Source: CAISCU01 sp943361925
GTDB taxonomy: Bacteria; Bacteroidota; Bacteroidia; UKL13-3
Assembly (NCBI GenBank): GCA_943361925.1
Contig: CALRIT020000020.1
Location: 6,540 to 70,539 of the forward strand
Length of the DNA stretch: 64,000 bases
Direction of reading: 5' to 3'
Part shown: one piece after another, positions 15,392 through 24,220 of the stretch
Position numbering within the stretch: the first letter of the stretch is position 1
How the letters are laid out: every line of letters begins with the position of its first letter
The notes under the pieces: model-generated
Seen by the model: only the letters and a program-made list of their open reading frames with translations
Databases searched by the model: none
Told to the model about the DNA's origin: nothing
Position numbers and translations under genes: made by a program

Positions 15392-16140
15392 CTAAAGAAT
15401 CTGTATTGAAATACTTTGATAAATGGCTTTAAAATCAAAGTATACCATTTAGGTTTTAGATGATTTAATTGCCATGCTTTTCTATCTTCAATGTTGGCTT
15501 TTAAACGATTGAGGAAGCTTCTATTACTGGCACCACCCGTGCGCATTTTCACGAAAAATTTAGGAATGTATTGAATGCTGATTTTGTTTCTTAATATCAA
15601 TCTTAACATCAATTCATAATCAGCAGAACTCTTTAAAAGTGTATTAAAAGCACCATATTTTTCATATACCGATCTTCTTACAAAAAATGCAGGATGCGGA
15701 GGCATCCATCCTTTATAAAAATCACTTGGAGGAAAAGTTCCACTGTCCCAAACACGCACTATTTTATTGGTATTTTTTCCATCAACATAATACAAATTCG
15801 AATAAACTGCATCACATTGATAGGTTTCAAAAGCTTCTACAATTTGAGATAAAACTAAGTCGTGCGTATAAAAATCATCGGAATGTAACATCGCAATGAT
15901 TTCACCTGTAGCCATGGCAATACCTTTGTTTAAAGCATCATAAACTCCATTATCAGGCTCTGAAATAAACTTGTTGATTTTATCTCCATACGACAAAGCA
16001 ATCTCAACAGTACCATCTTTTGAACCTCCATCAACAATAATGTATTCAATATCTACATTTCGTTGCGACAATACAGATTGTATGGCATCATGAATATAGG
16101 TTTTGTTATAATAAACAGCTGTAATTACAGAGATTTTCAT
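15358..16140 (-). CDS. Family 2 glycosyltransferase
   Basis: The 260-residue GT-A enzyme starts KISVITAVYYNKTYIHDAI, with IEYIIVDGGSKDGTV (nucleotide-binding region) and MLHSDDFYTHD as the DxD-type metal site. GWMPPHPAFFVRRSVYEKYG is the acceptor-side block found in WcaA-like transferases. It is the last gene of the exopolysaccharide operon and overlaps the preceding gene by four bases. Sugar specificity cannot be read from the sequence. Confidence 0.88.
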   Translation of the reverse strand: MKISVITAVYYNKTYIHDAIQSVLSQRNVDIEYIIVDGGSKDGTVEIALSYGDKINKFISEPDNGVYDALNKGIAMATGEIIAMLHSDDFYTHDLVLSQIVEAFETYQCDAVYSNLYYVDGKNTNKIVRVWDSGTFPPSDFYKGWMPPHPAFFVRRSVYEKYGAFNTLLKSSADYELMLRLILRNKISIQYIPKFFVKMRTGGASNRSFLNRLKANIEDRKAWQLNHLKPKWYTLILKPFIKVFQYRFFSYFAGNNSLNP

Positions 16141-16970
16141 TTGATTGACTCTCCCTTCATGGTGCTGTTGATGGTATCACGAACCGTATCAAAATACCAG
16201 CCATATTTTCCAAAATATTTAAATGCAGATAAGATATGGTACTTTAATAATTTGAAACTTTTATACGAACCTTTTTCAAAATGATGTATGATTGAAACTT
16301 CGGGATAATAAATAGTTTTGTAATACTCGTTGATTCTTCTGCTTAAATCTGTATCCTCTAAATACATGAAAAATCTTTCATCAAAAAAACCAACTGTTTT
16401 TAAAGCAGAACACCTCATCAACATAAAACACCCTGATAAATTTGGAACCTCCATAATTTGATCGTAGTCTTTATGTTTAAGTTCGTATTGCTGCAATCGA
16501 TTTTCGAATATTGATTTAAGAAATCCGGGGATAAACCTTCTCATAATTAAATCAAAAGGCGTCGGAAACATTTTGCACAAATACTGGATTTGTTTATCCT
16601 CATACAAAACTTTTGGCATCAACAATCCAATATTGGGATTCTTTTCCAAGTATTCCAACATTTTAATTATCGCACCAGGCTCAAATTCAATATCAGGATT
16701 TAATACCAAATGATAGTCAAACTCACTAACAACAATTGCCAAAGCTTTGTTATGAGCTTTTCCATAGCCTAAGTTTTTGTTGTTAAAAATGTATTCTATT
16801 CGACTATCCTTAATATGATTACTAATTTTATCAGTTTCAGAATTATCAATAATAAACAATTTGATTTGTGCAGGAATCTGAAGCACATTCTCTACCAATC
16901 CACTTATAATTTGATAAGAGTGATTATATAAAACAATTGATAAGCTTAATTTTACTTTTGATTCCATCAA
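16137..16970 (-). CDS. Family 2 glycosyltransferase, rhamnosyltransferase-like
   Basis: The 277-residue GT2 enzyme begins KLSLSIVLYNHSYQIISGLV and contains LFIIDNSETD, NKNLGYGKAHNKAL and LVLNPDIEFEPGAI, the pattern of WbbL/RfbF-type transferases. VPNLSGCFMLMRCSAL and GFFDERFFMYLEDTDLSRRI are the C-terminal family blocks, with ED as probable catalytic residues. Many relatives transfer rhamnose, but this is not certain here. It starts 55 bp after the stop of the GT4 gene and overlaps the next gene by four bases. Confidence 0.88.
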   Translation of the reverse strand: MMESKVKLSLSIVLYNHSYQIISGLVENVLQIPAQIKLFIIDNSETDKISNHIKDSRIEYIFNNKNLGYGKAHNKALAIVVSEFDYHLVLNPDIEFEPGAIIKMLEYLEKNPNIGLLMPKVLYEDKQIQYLCKMFPTPFDLIMRRFIPGFLKSIFENRLQQYELKHKDYDQIMEVPNLSGCFMLMRCSALKTVGFFDERFFMYLEDTDLSRRINEYYKTIYYPEVSIIHHFEKGSYKSFKLLKYHILSAFKYFGKYGWYFDTVRDTINSTMKGESIK

Positions 16971-17025
16971 GAACCTGCAATCAATATAAAATCTGACTAT
17001 TTTCCGAATAATACTTCCCTATTCA

Positions 17026-18105
17026 TCATTTTTCATACAATTCCATATAGGAAGAAGTCATTTTTTTTGCAGTTAAAGAAAAGTTGTTATTTGCAAAACC
17101 CGGTTCATTTTCCATCAATAACTTGCTCAATTCCTGCACATTTGAGCAAGAAAAAAAGCTTGCCTGATTGGAGTTTTCATCAAATATTTCGCGATGTTGA
17201 GGTATATCAGAAAGAATACAATACAATCCACATGAGGCCGCTTCGACCACAGTATTTGGTAGTCCTTCAGAATGACTACATGAAATAAAAACATCAGCTG
17301 CTTGTAAATAATCTTGTGGATTGTTTTTAAAACCCAATAACTGAATTTGAGGCTGATTTTCAACTTTTAGTTTTAAATCGTTCATTTCAGGTCCATCACC
17401 TAAAATAAGCAATATTTCATTCGATTCTGGAGATTTCTCTATAAATGCCTCAACCAGTGTTTTGGGGTCTTTAAGAGGAGTTAATGCTCCAATACTCAAG
17501 AATATTTTTGAGTTAAGATTCAAATTAAGTTTTTTTCGAAGTTTGCTTTTTAAATCAGCATCCGGCCTAAAAAACAATTGTTCATCTGCCCCATTTTGAA
17601 TGACATGTATGTTTGAAACTTGGCTATAAATATTACCTAATGTGTATGAAACAACAGTTTTAGTATCAGCATTTTGAAATGCTAAAAACTCCTTTTTTGC
17701 AATATAAGTACCCAATATTTTACCATAAGTTTTTTGGTAATTAGGCTCAAGATTTGAAGCCAATGATACCATTTTTTTATAGGAGCTTAGATATTTAAAA
17801 GTATAATAAGAAGGTCTGTAAGTTGAAGTATGAATGATATCGGGATTGATTTCTTTAACCTTATTTATTAATTGATTCTTTAAAAAAAATAGTGCTTCAA
17901 TTCTTGATAAATTCAAAGATTCCAAATGAACCGGGATTTTCTTAAATCGCTCTATCTGCGTATTAACAGGTTCCGGAGACAAGGTTAAGATAAAAACCTT
18001 AAATCTTGAGTAATCAATGTATTTGCAGGTATTATACAATACTTGTGTTATTCCTCCTGATTCTAAAGTAGAGGCTATATACAAAATCTTTATCCTTTTG
18101 TTCAT
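17026..18105 (-). CDS. Family 4 glycosyltransferase
   Basis: The 359-residue GT-B enzyme has an N-terminal acceptor domain beginning KILYIASTLESGGITQVLYN and a C-terminal donor domain with FLSIGALTPLKDPKTLVEAF, LLILGDGPEMNDL, LLGFKNNPQDYLQAADVF and the E-x7-E-type block SEGLPNTVVEAASCG. It is a retaining transferase using a nucleotide sugar in the cytoplasm. It overlaps the preceding GT2 gene by four bases, consistent with one operon. Confidence 0.9.
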   Translation of the reverse strand: MNKRIKILYIASTLESGGITQVLYNTCKYIDYSRFKVFILTLSPEPVNTQIERFKKIPVHLESLNLSRIEALFFLKNQLINKVKEINPDIIHTSTYRPSYYTFKYLSSYKKMVSLASNLEPNYQKTYGKILGTYIAKKEFLAFQNADTKTVVSYTLGNIYSQVSNIHVIQNGADEQLFFRPDADLKSKLRKKLNLNLNSKIFLSIGALTPLKDPKTLVEAFIEKSPESNEILLILGDGPEMNDLKLKVENQPQIQLLGFKNNPQDYLQAADVFISCSHSEGLPNTVVEAASCGLYCILSDIPQHREIFDENSNQASFFSCSNVQELSKLLMENEPGFANNNFSLTAKKMTSSYMELYEK

Positions 18106-19046
18106 TTAACCAATTTTAAATTATACAAAAGAACTAAAATGAACTTCGTTACAAAGCTGGGTGGATAAGATAAAACAGTTAAAAACTTTAACTTTAATGT
18201 ACTTGGGAAATAAGAGATTCTTACATCATTCACAAAGGCTTTTGCCTCATTCATTCTTCCTGTTTTTAAGCAAGAAACCAGGTTTAAAAATAATTGCTTA
18301 GCAATACATGCACGAATATCATTCTGAAATTTTGAAGCATTTTGATGTTCAAGCAATTTCTCCAATTCTTTAACAACAGGTAATTCAAAGCATAATTTTT
18401 CAGGTGTATCAGATCTATTATCAGCCGACCTAACATAAACAACATCAGCAAAATTACTAAGTATCATTGGGTAGTTCAGGAAAATCAAAGACCACAATAA
18501 ACTGTCTTCTCCATAATGAATTTCAGGATTAAAACAGCCTATTTCTAGCAATACCGATTTAGGAACACAAGCTGCATCAATATGGATGGGAGAATCACCT
18601 GATGAAATGTCTTTAAAATAGTTTTTCAAAACAACTATCTCCCCTTCTGATGATTGAGAAAAAACACGTTCTCGTTGACTTCCATTTGATTCAACAATAT
18701 AATAACTATTGGCATACAAACCCATATTAGGGTGTACTTGAATCATATCTTTTAAATGACTCAAATGATTTTCCAACCAATAATCATCTGCATCTAAAAA
18801 ACAGATGTATTCAAATTTCGCCTCCTGAATCCCTTTATTTCTGGCAGATGATACACCTTTCGTTTTTTCAGATACAAACTTTAATCTTGGGTCGCTGATT
18901 GATTTAGCTTTTTCATAACTTAAATCTGTAGAGTTATTATCAACTACAATAATTTCAAAATCAGAAACAGTCTGGTTTAAAACAGATTGAATTGCCTTCT
19001 GAATATAAAGCTCTTTATTGTATAATGGTATAATAACTGAAAACAT
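18102..19046 (-). CDS. Family 2 glycosyltransferase
   Basis: The 314-residue GT-A enzyme starts MFSVIIPLYNKELYIQKAI with FEIIVVDNNSTD and YICFLDADDYWLENH, a clear DxD motif (DADD). The following HIDAACVPKSVLLEIGCFNPEIHYGEDSLLW region in pieces holds the usual ED pair. The C-terminus ends in a hydrophobic helix that may tether it to the inner membrane. One base separates it from the upstream GT2 gene. Confidence 0.9.
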   Translation of the reverse strand: MFSVIIPLYNKELYIQKAIQSVLNQTVSDFEIIVVDNNSTDLSYEKAKSISDPRLKFVSEKTKGVSSARNKGIQEAKFEYICFLDADDYWLENHLSHLKDMIQVHPNMGLYANSYYIVESNGSQRERVFSQSSEGEIVVLKNYFKDISSGDSPIHIDAACVPKSVLLEIGCFNPEIHYGEDSLLWSLIFLNYPMILSNFADVVYVRSADNRSDTPEKLCFELPVVKELEKLLEHQNASKFQNDIRACIAKQLFLNLVSCLKTGRMNEAKAFVNDVRISYFPSTLKLKFLTVLSYPPSFVTKFILVLLYNLKLVK

Positions 19047-19047
19047 A

Positions 19048-19935
19048 TTAATTCAAGTTTGATACTTTTTTACTATTAAAATATTTCAGTTTTCTATACA
19101 ACAAATAGACATTCGGATGAGCAATCAATTTATTGTAAAAGAAGGTTTTAATCAAGGAAATGAAATAAATGATTTCATTCAAATACAACATGAATTTACT
19201 TGAAAAATCCTTCAATAAAATCCTGTTTTCAAAATGCATTCTTTTGTAACTATTTTGATTTGAAGACACGCCTTCTTCTTTATAAATGGCAATGATTTCA
19301 TCAATATAAGAAAAAGCAGAAGTTCCCATTTCAAATAAAACTTTGTTCATCCAATAGAAATCAGCTCCAATTCTGAATCTCTTTTCATCAAACAAACCTA
19401 TTTTATCAAATACAGAACGGTGTGTTAAAATAGATTGATGATTGAGTTTTAAAACGCCAAATATGATGTTATCATTTAAATTCTGATGGTAATGTTTGAT
19501 GTACTTTACTTGTCCTTTTACCATTATTGTATTGCCATAAACTATGCCTTCTTTAGCTAATTTTCCTGAATTAACAATTCTATTCAAGAGCAATTGATCA
19601 TCAATAAAAGCATCGCCCATGTTCATCAAAATAATCCAATCTCCTTTTGCAAGACGAATCCCTTTGTTCATAGCTTCATATATTCCTGAATCTATTTCAG
19701 AAACCAACACATCAATTTTATTTTGAAAGGATTTAATTATATCTAAAGAGCCATTTGTTGAAGCACCATCAATAATAATGTATTCAAGATTTTGGTAAGA
19801 TTGATTTAAGACACTATTGATGGTAAGCTGAACATCTTCAAAAGCAGAATTGTAATTGATAGAAATCACCGAAATCAACGGATTTGATTTTCTATTCTCA
19901 TTTATACTTTGCTTATCTTGCTCCTTATCAATCAA
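19048..19935 (-). CDS. Family 2 glycosyltransferase, WcaA-like
   Basis: The 295-residue GT2 enzyme carries PLISVISINYNSAFEDVQ, LEYIIIDGASTNGSL and DWIILMNMGDAFIDD, where MGD replaces the usual SGD/DxD. The block KLNHQSILTHRSVFDKIGLFDE is typical of colanic-acid-type transferases. The altered metal-site region is within family variation. It lies 66 bp downstream of the Wzy-like gene, the largest gap in this operon apart from none longer than 70 bp. Confidence 0.88.
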   Translation of the reverse strand: MIDKEQDKQSINENRKSNPLISVISINYNSAFEDVQLTINSVLNQSYQNLEYIIIDGASTNGSLDIIKSFQNKIDVLVSEIDSGIYEAMNKGIRLAKGDWIILMNMGDAFIDDQLLLNRIVNSGKLAKEGIVYGNTIMVKGQVKYIKHYHQNLNDNIIFGVLKLNHQSILTHRSVFDKIGLFDEKRFRIGADFYWMNKVLFEMGTSAFSYIDEIIAIYKEEGVSSNQNSYKRMHFENRILLKDFSSKFMLYLNEIIYFISLIKTFFYNKLIAHPNVYLLYRKLKYFNSKKVSNLN

Positions 19936-20001
19936 TTCAACCCAAATTAGGAATCAAATATAAATGCTAAAATCCTTTTAAACAAAGGATTTTAAGGTCA
20001 A

Positions 20002-21252
20002 TTAAATGAAGGACTTTTTACTAGCATTTGAAATCTCTTCGGTTTTATTAGGAGGATTCAATAAAAAGAAATTAATGTCGATAATAAACATCACTAAAAA
20101 TGCATAAACATAATAGAAAGCATTGGGTGAAAAAATAAACTGAATGCTATAAATGGCTAATATTGAATAAAGTTTAGACTTCAATCCTCTTTTAATGGCT
20201 ATATACAAAAAATAAAAATAGGCTATTGAAAATAAACCATATTGACACCAGATGAAAATAAAAACATTGTGAGGAAAATGACTCTCATGGTTGGTAAAAG
20301 CCCACCATTCGCTTTCAAAAGCAAAAGAACCCGGCCCAAAAATGATATAGTTATGGAAAATAAAATCTATACCTGCATAAATTGAATTTGCTCTTTCAAT
20401 ATTACTGGCAATGGATTTTGGGTTTGAATCAGTGAAAAATAACCTGGAAATACTGGAGGCTGGATTTTGCAAAGCATATTCTTTCAAAGCTGGTAATGAT
20501 GCAAGAAATACCATTGAAAAAACTATTCCACCAATCAATATATAAATCAAACCCTTCTTAGTAATTTTATTATAACCTTGAATAGTTAGTAATAAAAATA
20601 TCATTAACAAAGCCGCTCTTGAGCCTGATTTTTCAACAAAAAATATTGTTATTCCAATCACAAAAACTAAAAAAAGTATCTTATAAACTTTTTTCATTTG
20701 AGGCATTGTAATTAGAATCAAAGCCAATAAAAAAACCATTGCATTGGCGAATGAATTTCTATCACCTAATGAACCTGTCATTTCATATAATCTATCGGGC
20801 TCTTTTGCTAACATTAGTGTCATAACCAATGGCATTGTTATATAAACCAAGCCTTCTAAAAACAAAACAAGCAATGAAGAAAGACAAAGTTTAAACAAAA
20901 AGTTCTTCATAGATTCTGCTTTATCAAACAAGAAGAAAGTCCATGAAAAAAATAAACAATAGGAAACTACCCGAACTAAATCATTGATTTTAATTTCAGC
21001 ACCATTATTAAAAAATGGAATTATCATTAAAAAACTAGAGCTGATAAAAAAGAAAGCAACATTCCAGTTATTAATTAGATTGATAAACTTTTCGGCCTTA
21101 AAACGAGCAAATGAATAAAAGCCTGTAATACCAAGAATCACTATAAAAAACGGGATATAAGAAATATGTGTGACACCTGTAAATGCATACAAACTAGTTA
21201 ATAAAATAACTCCAATTGAATAAATGAGTGCTATTTCAAACTTCTTAATCAT
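20002..21252 (-). CDS. wzy: O-antigen polymerase/ligase-like membrane protein (Wzy/WaaL type)
   Basis: The 416-residue polytopic protein has about 10-12 hydrophobic helices. The large external loop contains PGSFAFESEWWAF and HESHFPHNVFIFIW; HNxF-type histidine motifs in that place are typical of Wzy_C/O-antigen ligase proteins. In a locus with Wzx, Wzz and Wza it is best read as the polymerase that joins lipid-linked repeat units in the periplasm. It overlaps the upstream GT4 gene by eight bases. Confidence 0.8.
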   Translation of the reverse strand: MIKKFEIALIYSIGVILLTSLYAFTGVTHISYIPFFIVILGITGFYSFARFKAEKFINLINNWNVAFFFISSSFLMIIPFFNNGAEIKINDLVRVVSYCLFFSWTFFLFDKAESMKNFLFKLCLSSLLVLFLEGLVYITMPLVMTLMLAKEPDRLYEMTGSLGDRNSFANAMVFLLALILITMPQMKKVYKILFLVFVIGITIFFVEKSGSRAALLMIFLLLTIQGYNKITKKGLIYILIGGIVFSMVFLASLPALKEYALQNPASSISRLFFTDSNPKSIASNIERANSIYAGIDFIFHNYIIFGPGSFAFESEWWAFTNHESHFPHNVFIFIWCQYGLFSIAYFYFLYIAIKRGLKSKLYSILAIYSIQFIFSPNAFYYVYAFLVMFIIDINFFLLNPPNKTEEISNASKKSFI

Positions 21253-22453
21253 TTTTCAATTGTTGTTTGATTGCAGACAGAATCATTTCACCTAATGCCT
21301 GGGTTTCATTCTTCTGAATTTCCATGAAAGTACTGCTATCTAAATGTTCAACTTTTAAAAGTTCCAACATTTTTGCAGCCAAACTACTTTCATTTCCTGC
21401 TATAAAAAAATGAGCCAATGGATTATCAATTTCCTTATTTACAGGAATATCACTCATTAAAACAGGAACACCTAAAGCCAAAGCTTCATATACAGAGCCA
21501 CCACCCGGACCTCCTTCAAACAAAGTTGGTTGAATTAAAGCCTTTGATCTTAACATGATTTCTTGCTGTTCTTCCTTTAATATATAACCTAATAAATGAA
21601 GATTATTTTCAATTCCTAAATCAACAATCAATTGCTTTAAATAGTTGATATAATCAGGAAATCTGTAATCCGACATTGAACCTGTACATACCAAATGAAC
21701 TTCTTTATTATTCTGTTTGATAAACTCTGCCAATGCTTTGAAAGCAGTTGCATGGTCTTTATGTTTCCAGAACTGATTTGAAATTAAAAAGTAGTTTTCA
21801 GGCAACTTAAATTTGCTAATATCAACACCTTTTAATTGTTCTGATGAATTGTAAAGCGGACAAAACGGAAGTGAAAAAATCTCTGCTTTTACATCACCAT
21901 AAAACTTAGTTATATCGTTTTTTACAGCCTTAGCATTTACAACGATTGTTTTGGCTTCTGAAAGATAATTTAGAAATATCTTTTCTCTGATTCTAAGCTC
22001 TTTTGCTGAGAAAAAAGCAGGATAATATTTGTGCTGAAAATCGGGAATATATCCTACCCAAGGAATTGGAAAACTACTTCCCAAATTAAAATAAGAAGGA
22101 GCTAAAACTTCAATGTTTTCTCTATTGCAAGTTTGAATTAAATCCTTCTTAGAATTAGCATATGATATAAAATCAAATTTGGCTTCCTTTGATAAGGTAA
22201 TTCTAATTTGTTGAATATCGTGTTTGGGTATCGAAGTTGTAAATCTATTGGAATTACTAAGGAAGTTTATCGTTTTTTTAATTTGTAATTTAATCTGGTC
22301 TGTTAAGGATAAACCTTTGGTTTCAGGTACTAAAATCACCAATTGCAGATTGTATTTTTTTTGAACAGCATTAAGTCCTTTAAGGATGATTCTTAGGAAG
22401 TCAATACCTCCACCCCAATCCATAAAACCTGCTATTGGAATCCCTACTTTCAT
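21245..22453 (-). CDS. Family 4 glycosyltransferase
   Basis: The 402-residue GT-B protein begins KVGIPIAGFMDWGGGIDFLR. Its C-terminal half includes YFLISNQFWKHKDHATAFKAL, LVCTGSMSDYR, LHLLGYILKEEQQEIML and FEGGPGGGSVYEALALGVPVL, the donor-binding block of GT4 enzymes. It overlaps the acetyltransferase stop by one base, indicating coupled translation. Confidence 0.88.
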   Translation of the reverse strand: MKVGIPIAGFMDWGGGIDFLRIILKGLNAVQKKYNLQLVILVPETKGLSLTDQIKLQIKKTINFLSNSNRFTTSIPKHDIQQIRITLSKEAKFDFISYANSKKDLIQTCNRENIEVLAPSYFNLGSSFPIPWVGYIPDFQHKYYPAFFSAKELRIREKIFLNYLSEAKTIVVNAKAVKNDITKFYGDVKAEIFSLPFCPLYNSSEQLKGVDISKFKLPENYFLISNQFWKHKDHATAFKALAEFIKQNNKEVHLVCTGSMSDYRFPDYINYLKQLIVDLGIENNLHLLGYILKEEQQEIMLRSKALIQPTLFEGGPGGGSVYEALALGVPVLMSDIPVNKEIDNPLAHFFIAGNESSLAAKMLELLKVEHLDSSTFMEIQKNETQALGEMILSAIKQQLKND

Positions 22454-23097
22454 TATTTAATTCTTTTTGCAGGAACACCAACATATACACCTGGTTCTGT
22501 AATTGACCTATTTACAACAGCACCTGCACCAATTACAACATCATCACAAATAGTCAATCTTTCTAGAACCATTGCACCTGTTCCAATAAAAACATTTTTA
22601 CCAATTTTCACATTACCTGAAATATTAGCTCCAGGTGATATGGTTGAAAAATCACCAATTTTTGTTTCATGTCCAATGGTTGTATTTAAATAAACCAAAA
22701 CGAAATCACCTATTACAATTTCTGTTGTAATAACTGCACCCGGACAAACAATTGAACCTTTACCAATAACTACTTTTCCGGGTCTTTTATCGAAAGAAGA
22801 TTTTGGATGAATTACAGTTGGGAATTGGAAATTTGGGTATTGCGACAACATGCCAAATATCTTATTTTTTATGATAGGTGAACCTACAGCAATAAATGCA
22901 TTTGCAGTTTGATCAGTAGGAACTTTTAATTTAAAATCATCTTCTGAAATGATATCAATACCACTAATTTTTTGACCAATAAAATCTCTTCCTATAAAAA
23001 AATCAGGATTAAAAGAATTTAAACCAGCCTCTCGGATATCATAGAAAAATGAATCCAATTCTTTTGCAAAACCTGATGTTCCAAATACTAAATCCAC
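22453..23097 (-). CDS. Sugar O/N-acetyltransferase, PglD/NeuD-like hexapeptide repeat
   Basis: The 214-residue protein has an N-terminal Rossmann-like pocket (DLVFGTSGFAKELDSF) followed by a left-handed beta-helix of hexapeptide repeats, with IGHETKIGD carrying the likely catalytic histidine and VNRSITEPGVYVGVPAKRIK as the terminal segment. PglD/PerB-type enzymes acetylate the 4-amino group of a UDP- or GDP-sugar using acetyl-CoA. The adjacent DegT aminotransferase strongly supports this, so the surface polysaccharide probably contains an N-acetylated amino-deoxy sugar. Confidence 0.88.
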   Translation of the reverse strand: MDLVFGTSGFAKELDSFFYDIREAGLNSFNPDFFIGRDFIGQKISGIDIISEDDFKLKVPTDQTANAFIAVGSPIIKNKIFGMLSQYPNFQFPTVIHPKSSFDKRPGKVVIGKGSIVCPGAVITTEIVIGDFVLVYLNTTIGHETKIGDFSTISPGANISGNVKIGKNVFIGTGAMVLERLTICDDVVIGAGAVVNRSITEPGVYVGVPAKRIK

Positions 23098-23098
23098 C

Positions 23099-24193
23099 TT
23101 AAAAATTGAAATGGTTAATAATATTACAAATCTCTAAAACTTGATCTTTAGTTAAATCTGGGTAACTAGGCAAATTAATTCCTCTCCAACCTAAGCTTTC
23201 CGCAACAGGGTGTTTCTGGAAATTTTTGCTGTACATAGGCATTGTATGAACTGGATAAAATAAAGGTCTTGTTTCTATTCCATTTTTCGCCAATTCATCT
23301 CTTAAAGGTTCTCTCTGTGAAGCATCGTTTACTAAAATTGAGCACATCCAATAAGAGTGATAAACATCTGGATGAGCTTCATGAAATTGAATATTGGGAT
23401 TTTTTAATCCTTCACGATACCAAGCTGCAACCTGACTCTTTTTCTGAAGAAATGTTTCAATTTGTTCAAGTTGAGCCAATCCAATTGCAGCAGCAATATT
23501 TGTCATTCTGTAATTATACCCAACCACATCATGCCAATATTGTCTGTGTTTTGCCAAACCCTGACCTTTAAAATGAACCGATCTATCTATTAAAGTTTCA
23601 TCATTGGTTACAACCATTCCACCTTCTCCACAAGTAATAGTTTTGTTTCCAAAGAAGCTAAAAGTTGAGATGTTACCAAAAGTTCCAACATGTTTTCCTT
23701 TGTATAAAGTGCCAATTGCTTCTGCACAATCCTCAACCAAAAACAAATTATTTTCATTACAAACTTCTACTAACTCATCCATATCGCAGGCATTTCCATA
23801 TAAATGAACTGCCATAATTGCTTTGGTTTTATCAGTAATTTTACGTTCAGCATCTTTAATATCCATTTGCCATGAATCAGGCAAACTATCAACAAAAACT
23901 GGTGTGGCGCCGGTATACGTAATGGCATTTACAGAAGCGATATAAGTTAAAGTAGGCACTATTACTTCATCACCAGGACCAATTCCTAAAGCCAATAAAG
24001 CCAAATGAATTGCAACAGTACCATTGCAAACAGCAGTTGCATGTTTAATCTGAATATAATCTGCAAAACCTTTTTCAAACTCTGATATGAATTTTCCTTT
24101 AGATGAAATCCATGTAGAATCTAAACACTCATTTACATACTTCTTTTCATTACCAGAAAGTGAAGGTTGATATACCGGAATTTTAATCTCCAT
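23099..24193 (-). CDS. DegT/DnrJ/EryC1/StrS-family sugar aminotransferase
   Basis: The 364-residue PLP enzyme begins MEIKIPVYQPSLSGNEKKYV and contains VNECLDSTWISSKGKF, FVDSLPDSWQMD, LVEDCAEAIG and the lysine motif SFFGNKTITCGEGGMV, all typical of PglE/PerA-type 4-aminotransferases. It would convert a 4-keto-6-deoxy sugar nucleotide to the 4-amino form for the next gene product. The 4,6-dehydratase needed first is not in the window. An upstream ATG at 24211 would add six residues that lack family similarity; the ATG at 24193 is preferred. Confidence 0.92.
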   Translation of the reverse strand: MEIKIPVYQPSLSGNEKKYVNECLDSTWISSKGKFISEFEKGFADYIQIKHATAVCNGTVAIHLALLALGIGPGDEVIVPTLTYIASVNAITYTGATPVFVDSLPDSWQMDIKDAERKITDKTKAIMAVHLYGNACDMDELVEVCNENNLFLVEDCAEAIGTLYKGKHVGTFGNISTFSFFGNKTITCGEGGMVVTNDETLIDRSVHFKGQGLAKHRQYWHDVVGYNYRMTNIAAAIGLAQLEQIETFLQKKSQVAAWYREGLKNPNIQFHEAHPDVYHSYWMCSILVNDASQREPLRDELAKNGIETRPLFYPVHTMPMYSKNFQKHPVAESLGWRGINLPSYPDLTKDQVLEICNIINHFNF

Positions 24194-24220
24194 ATTAGTG
24201 ATGTCTAACACAAATTAAGG

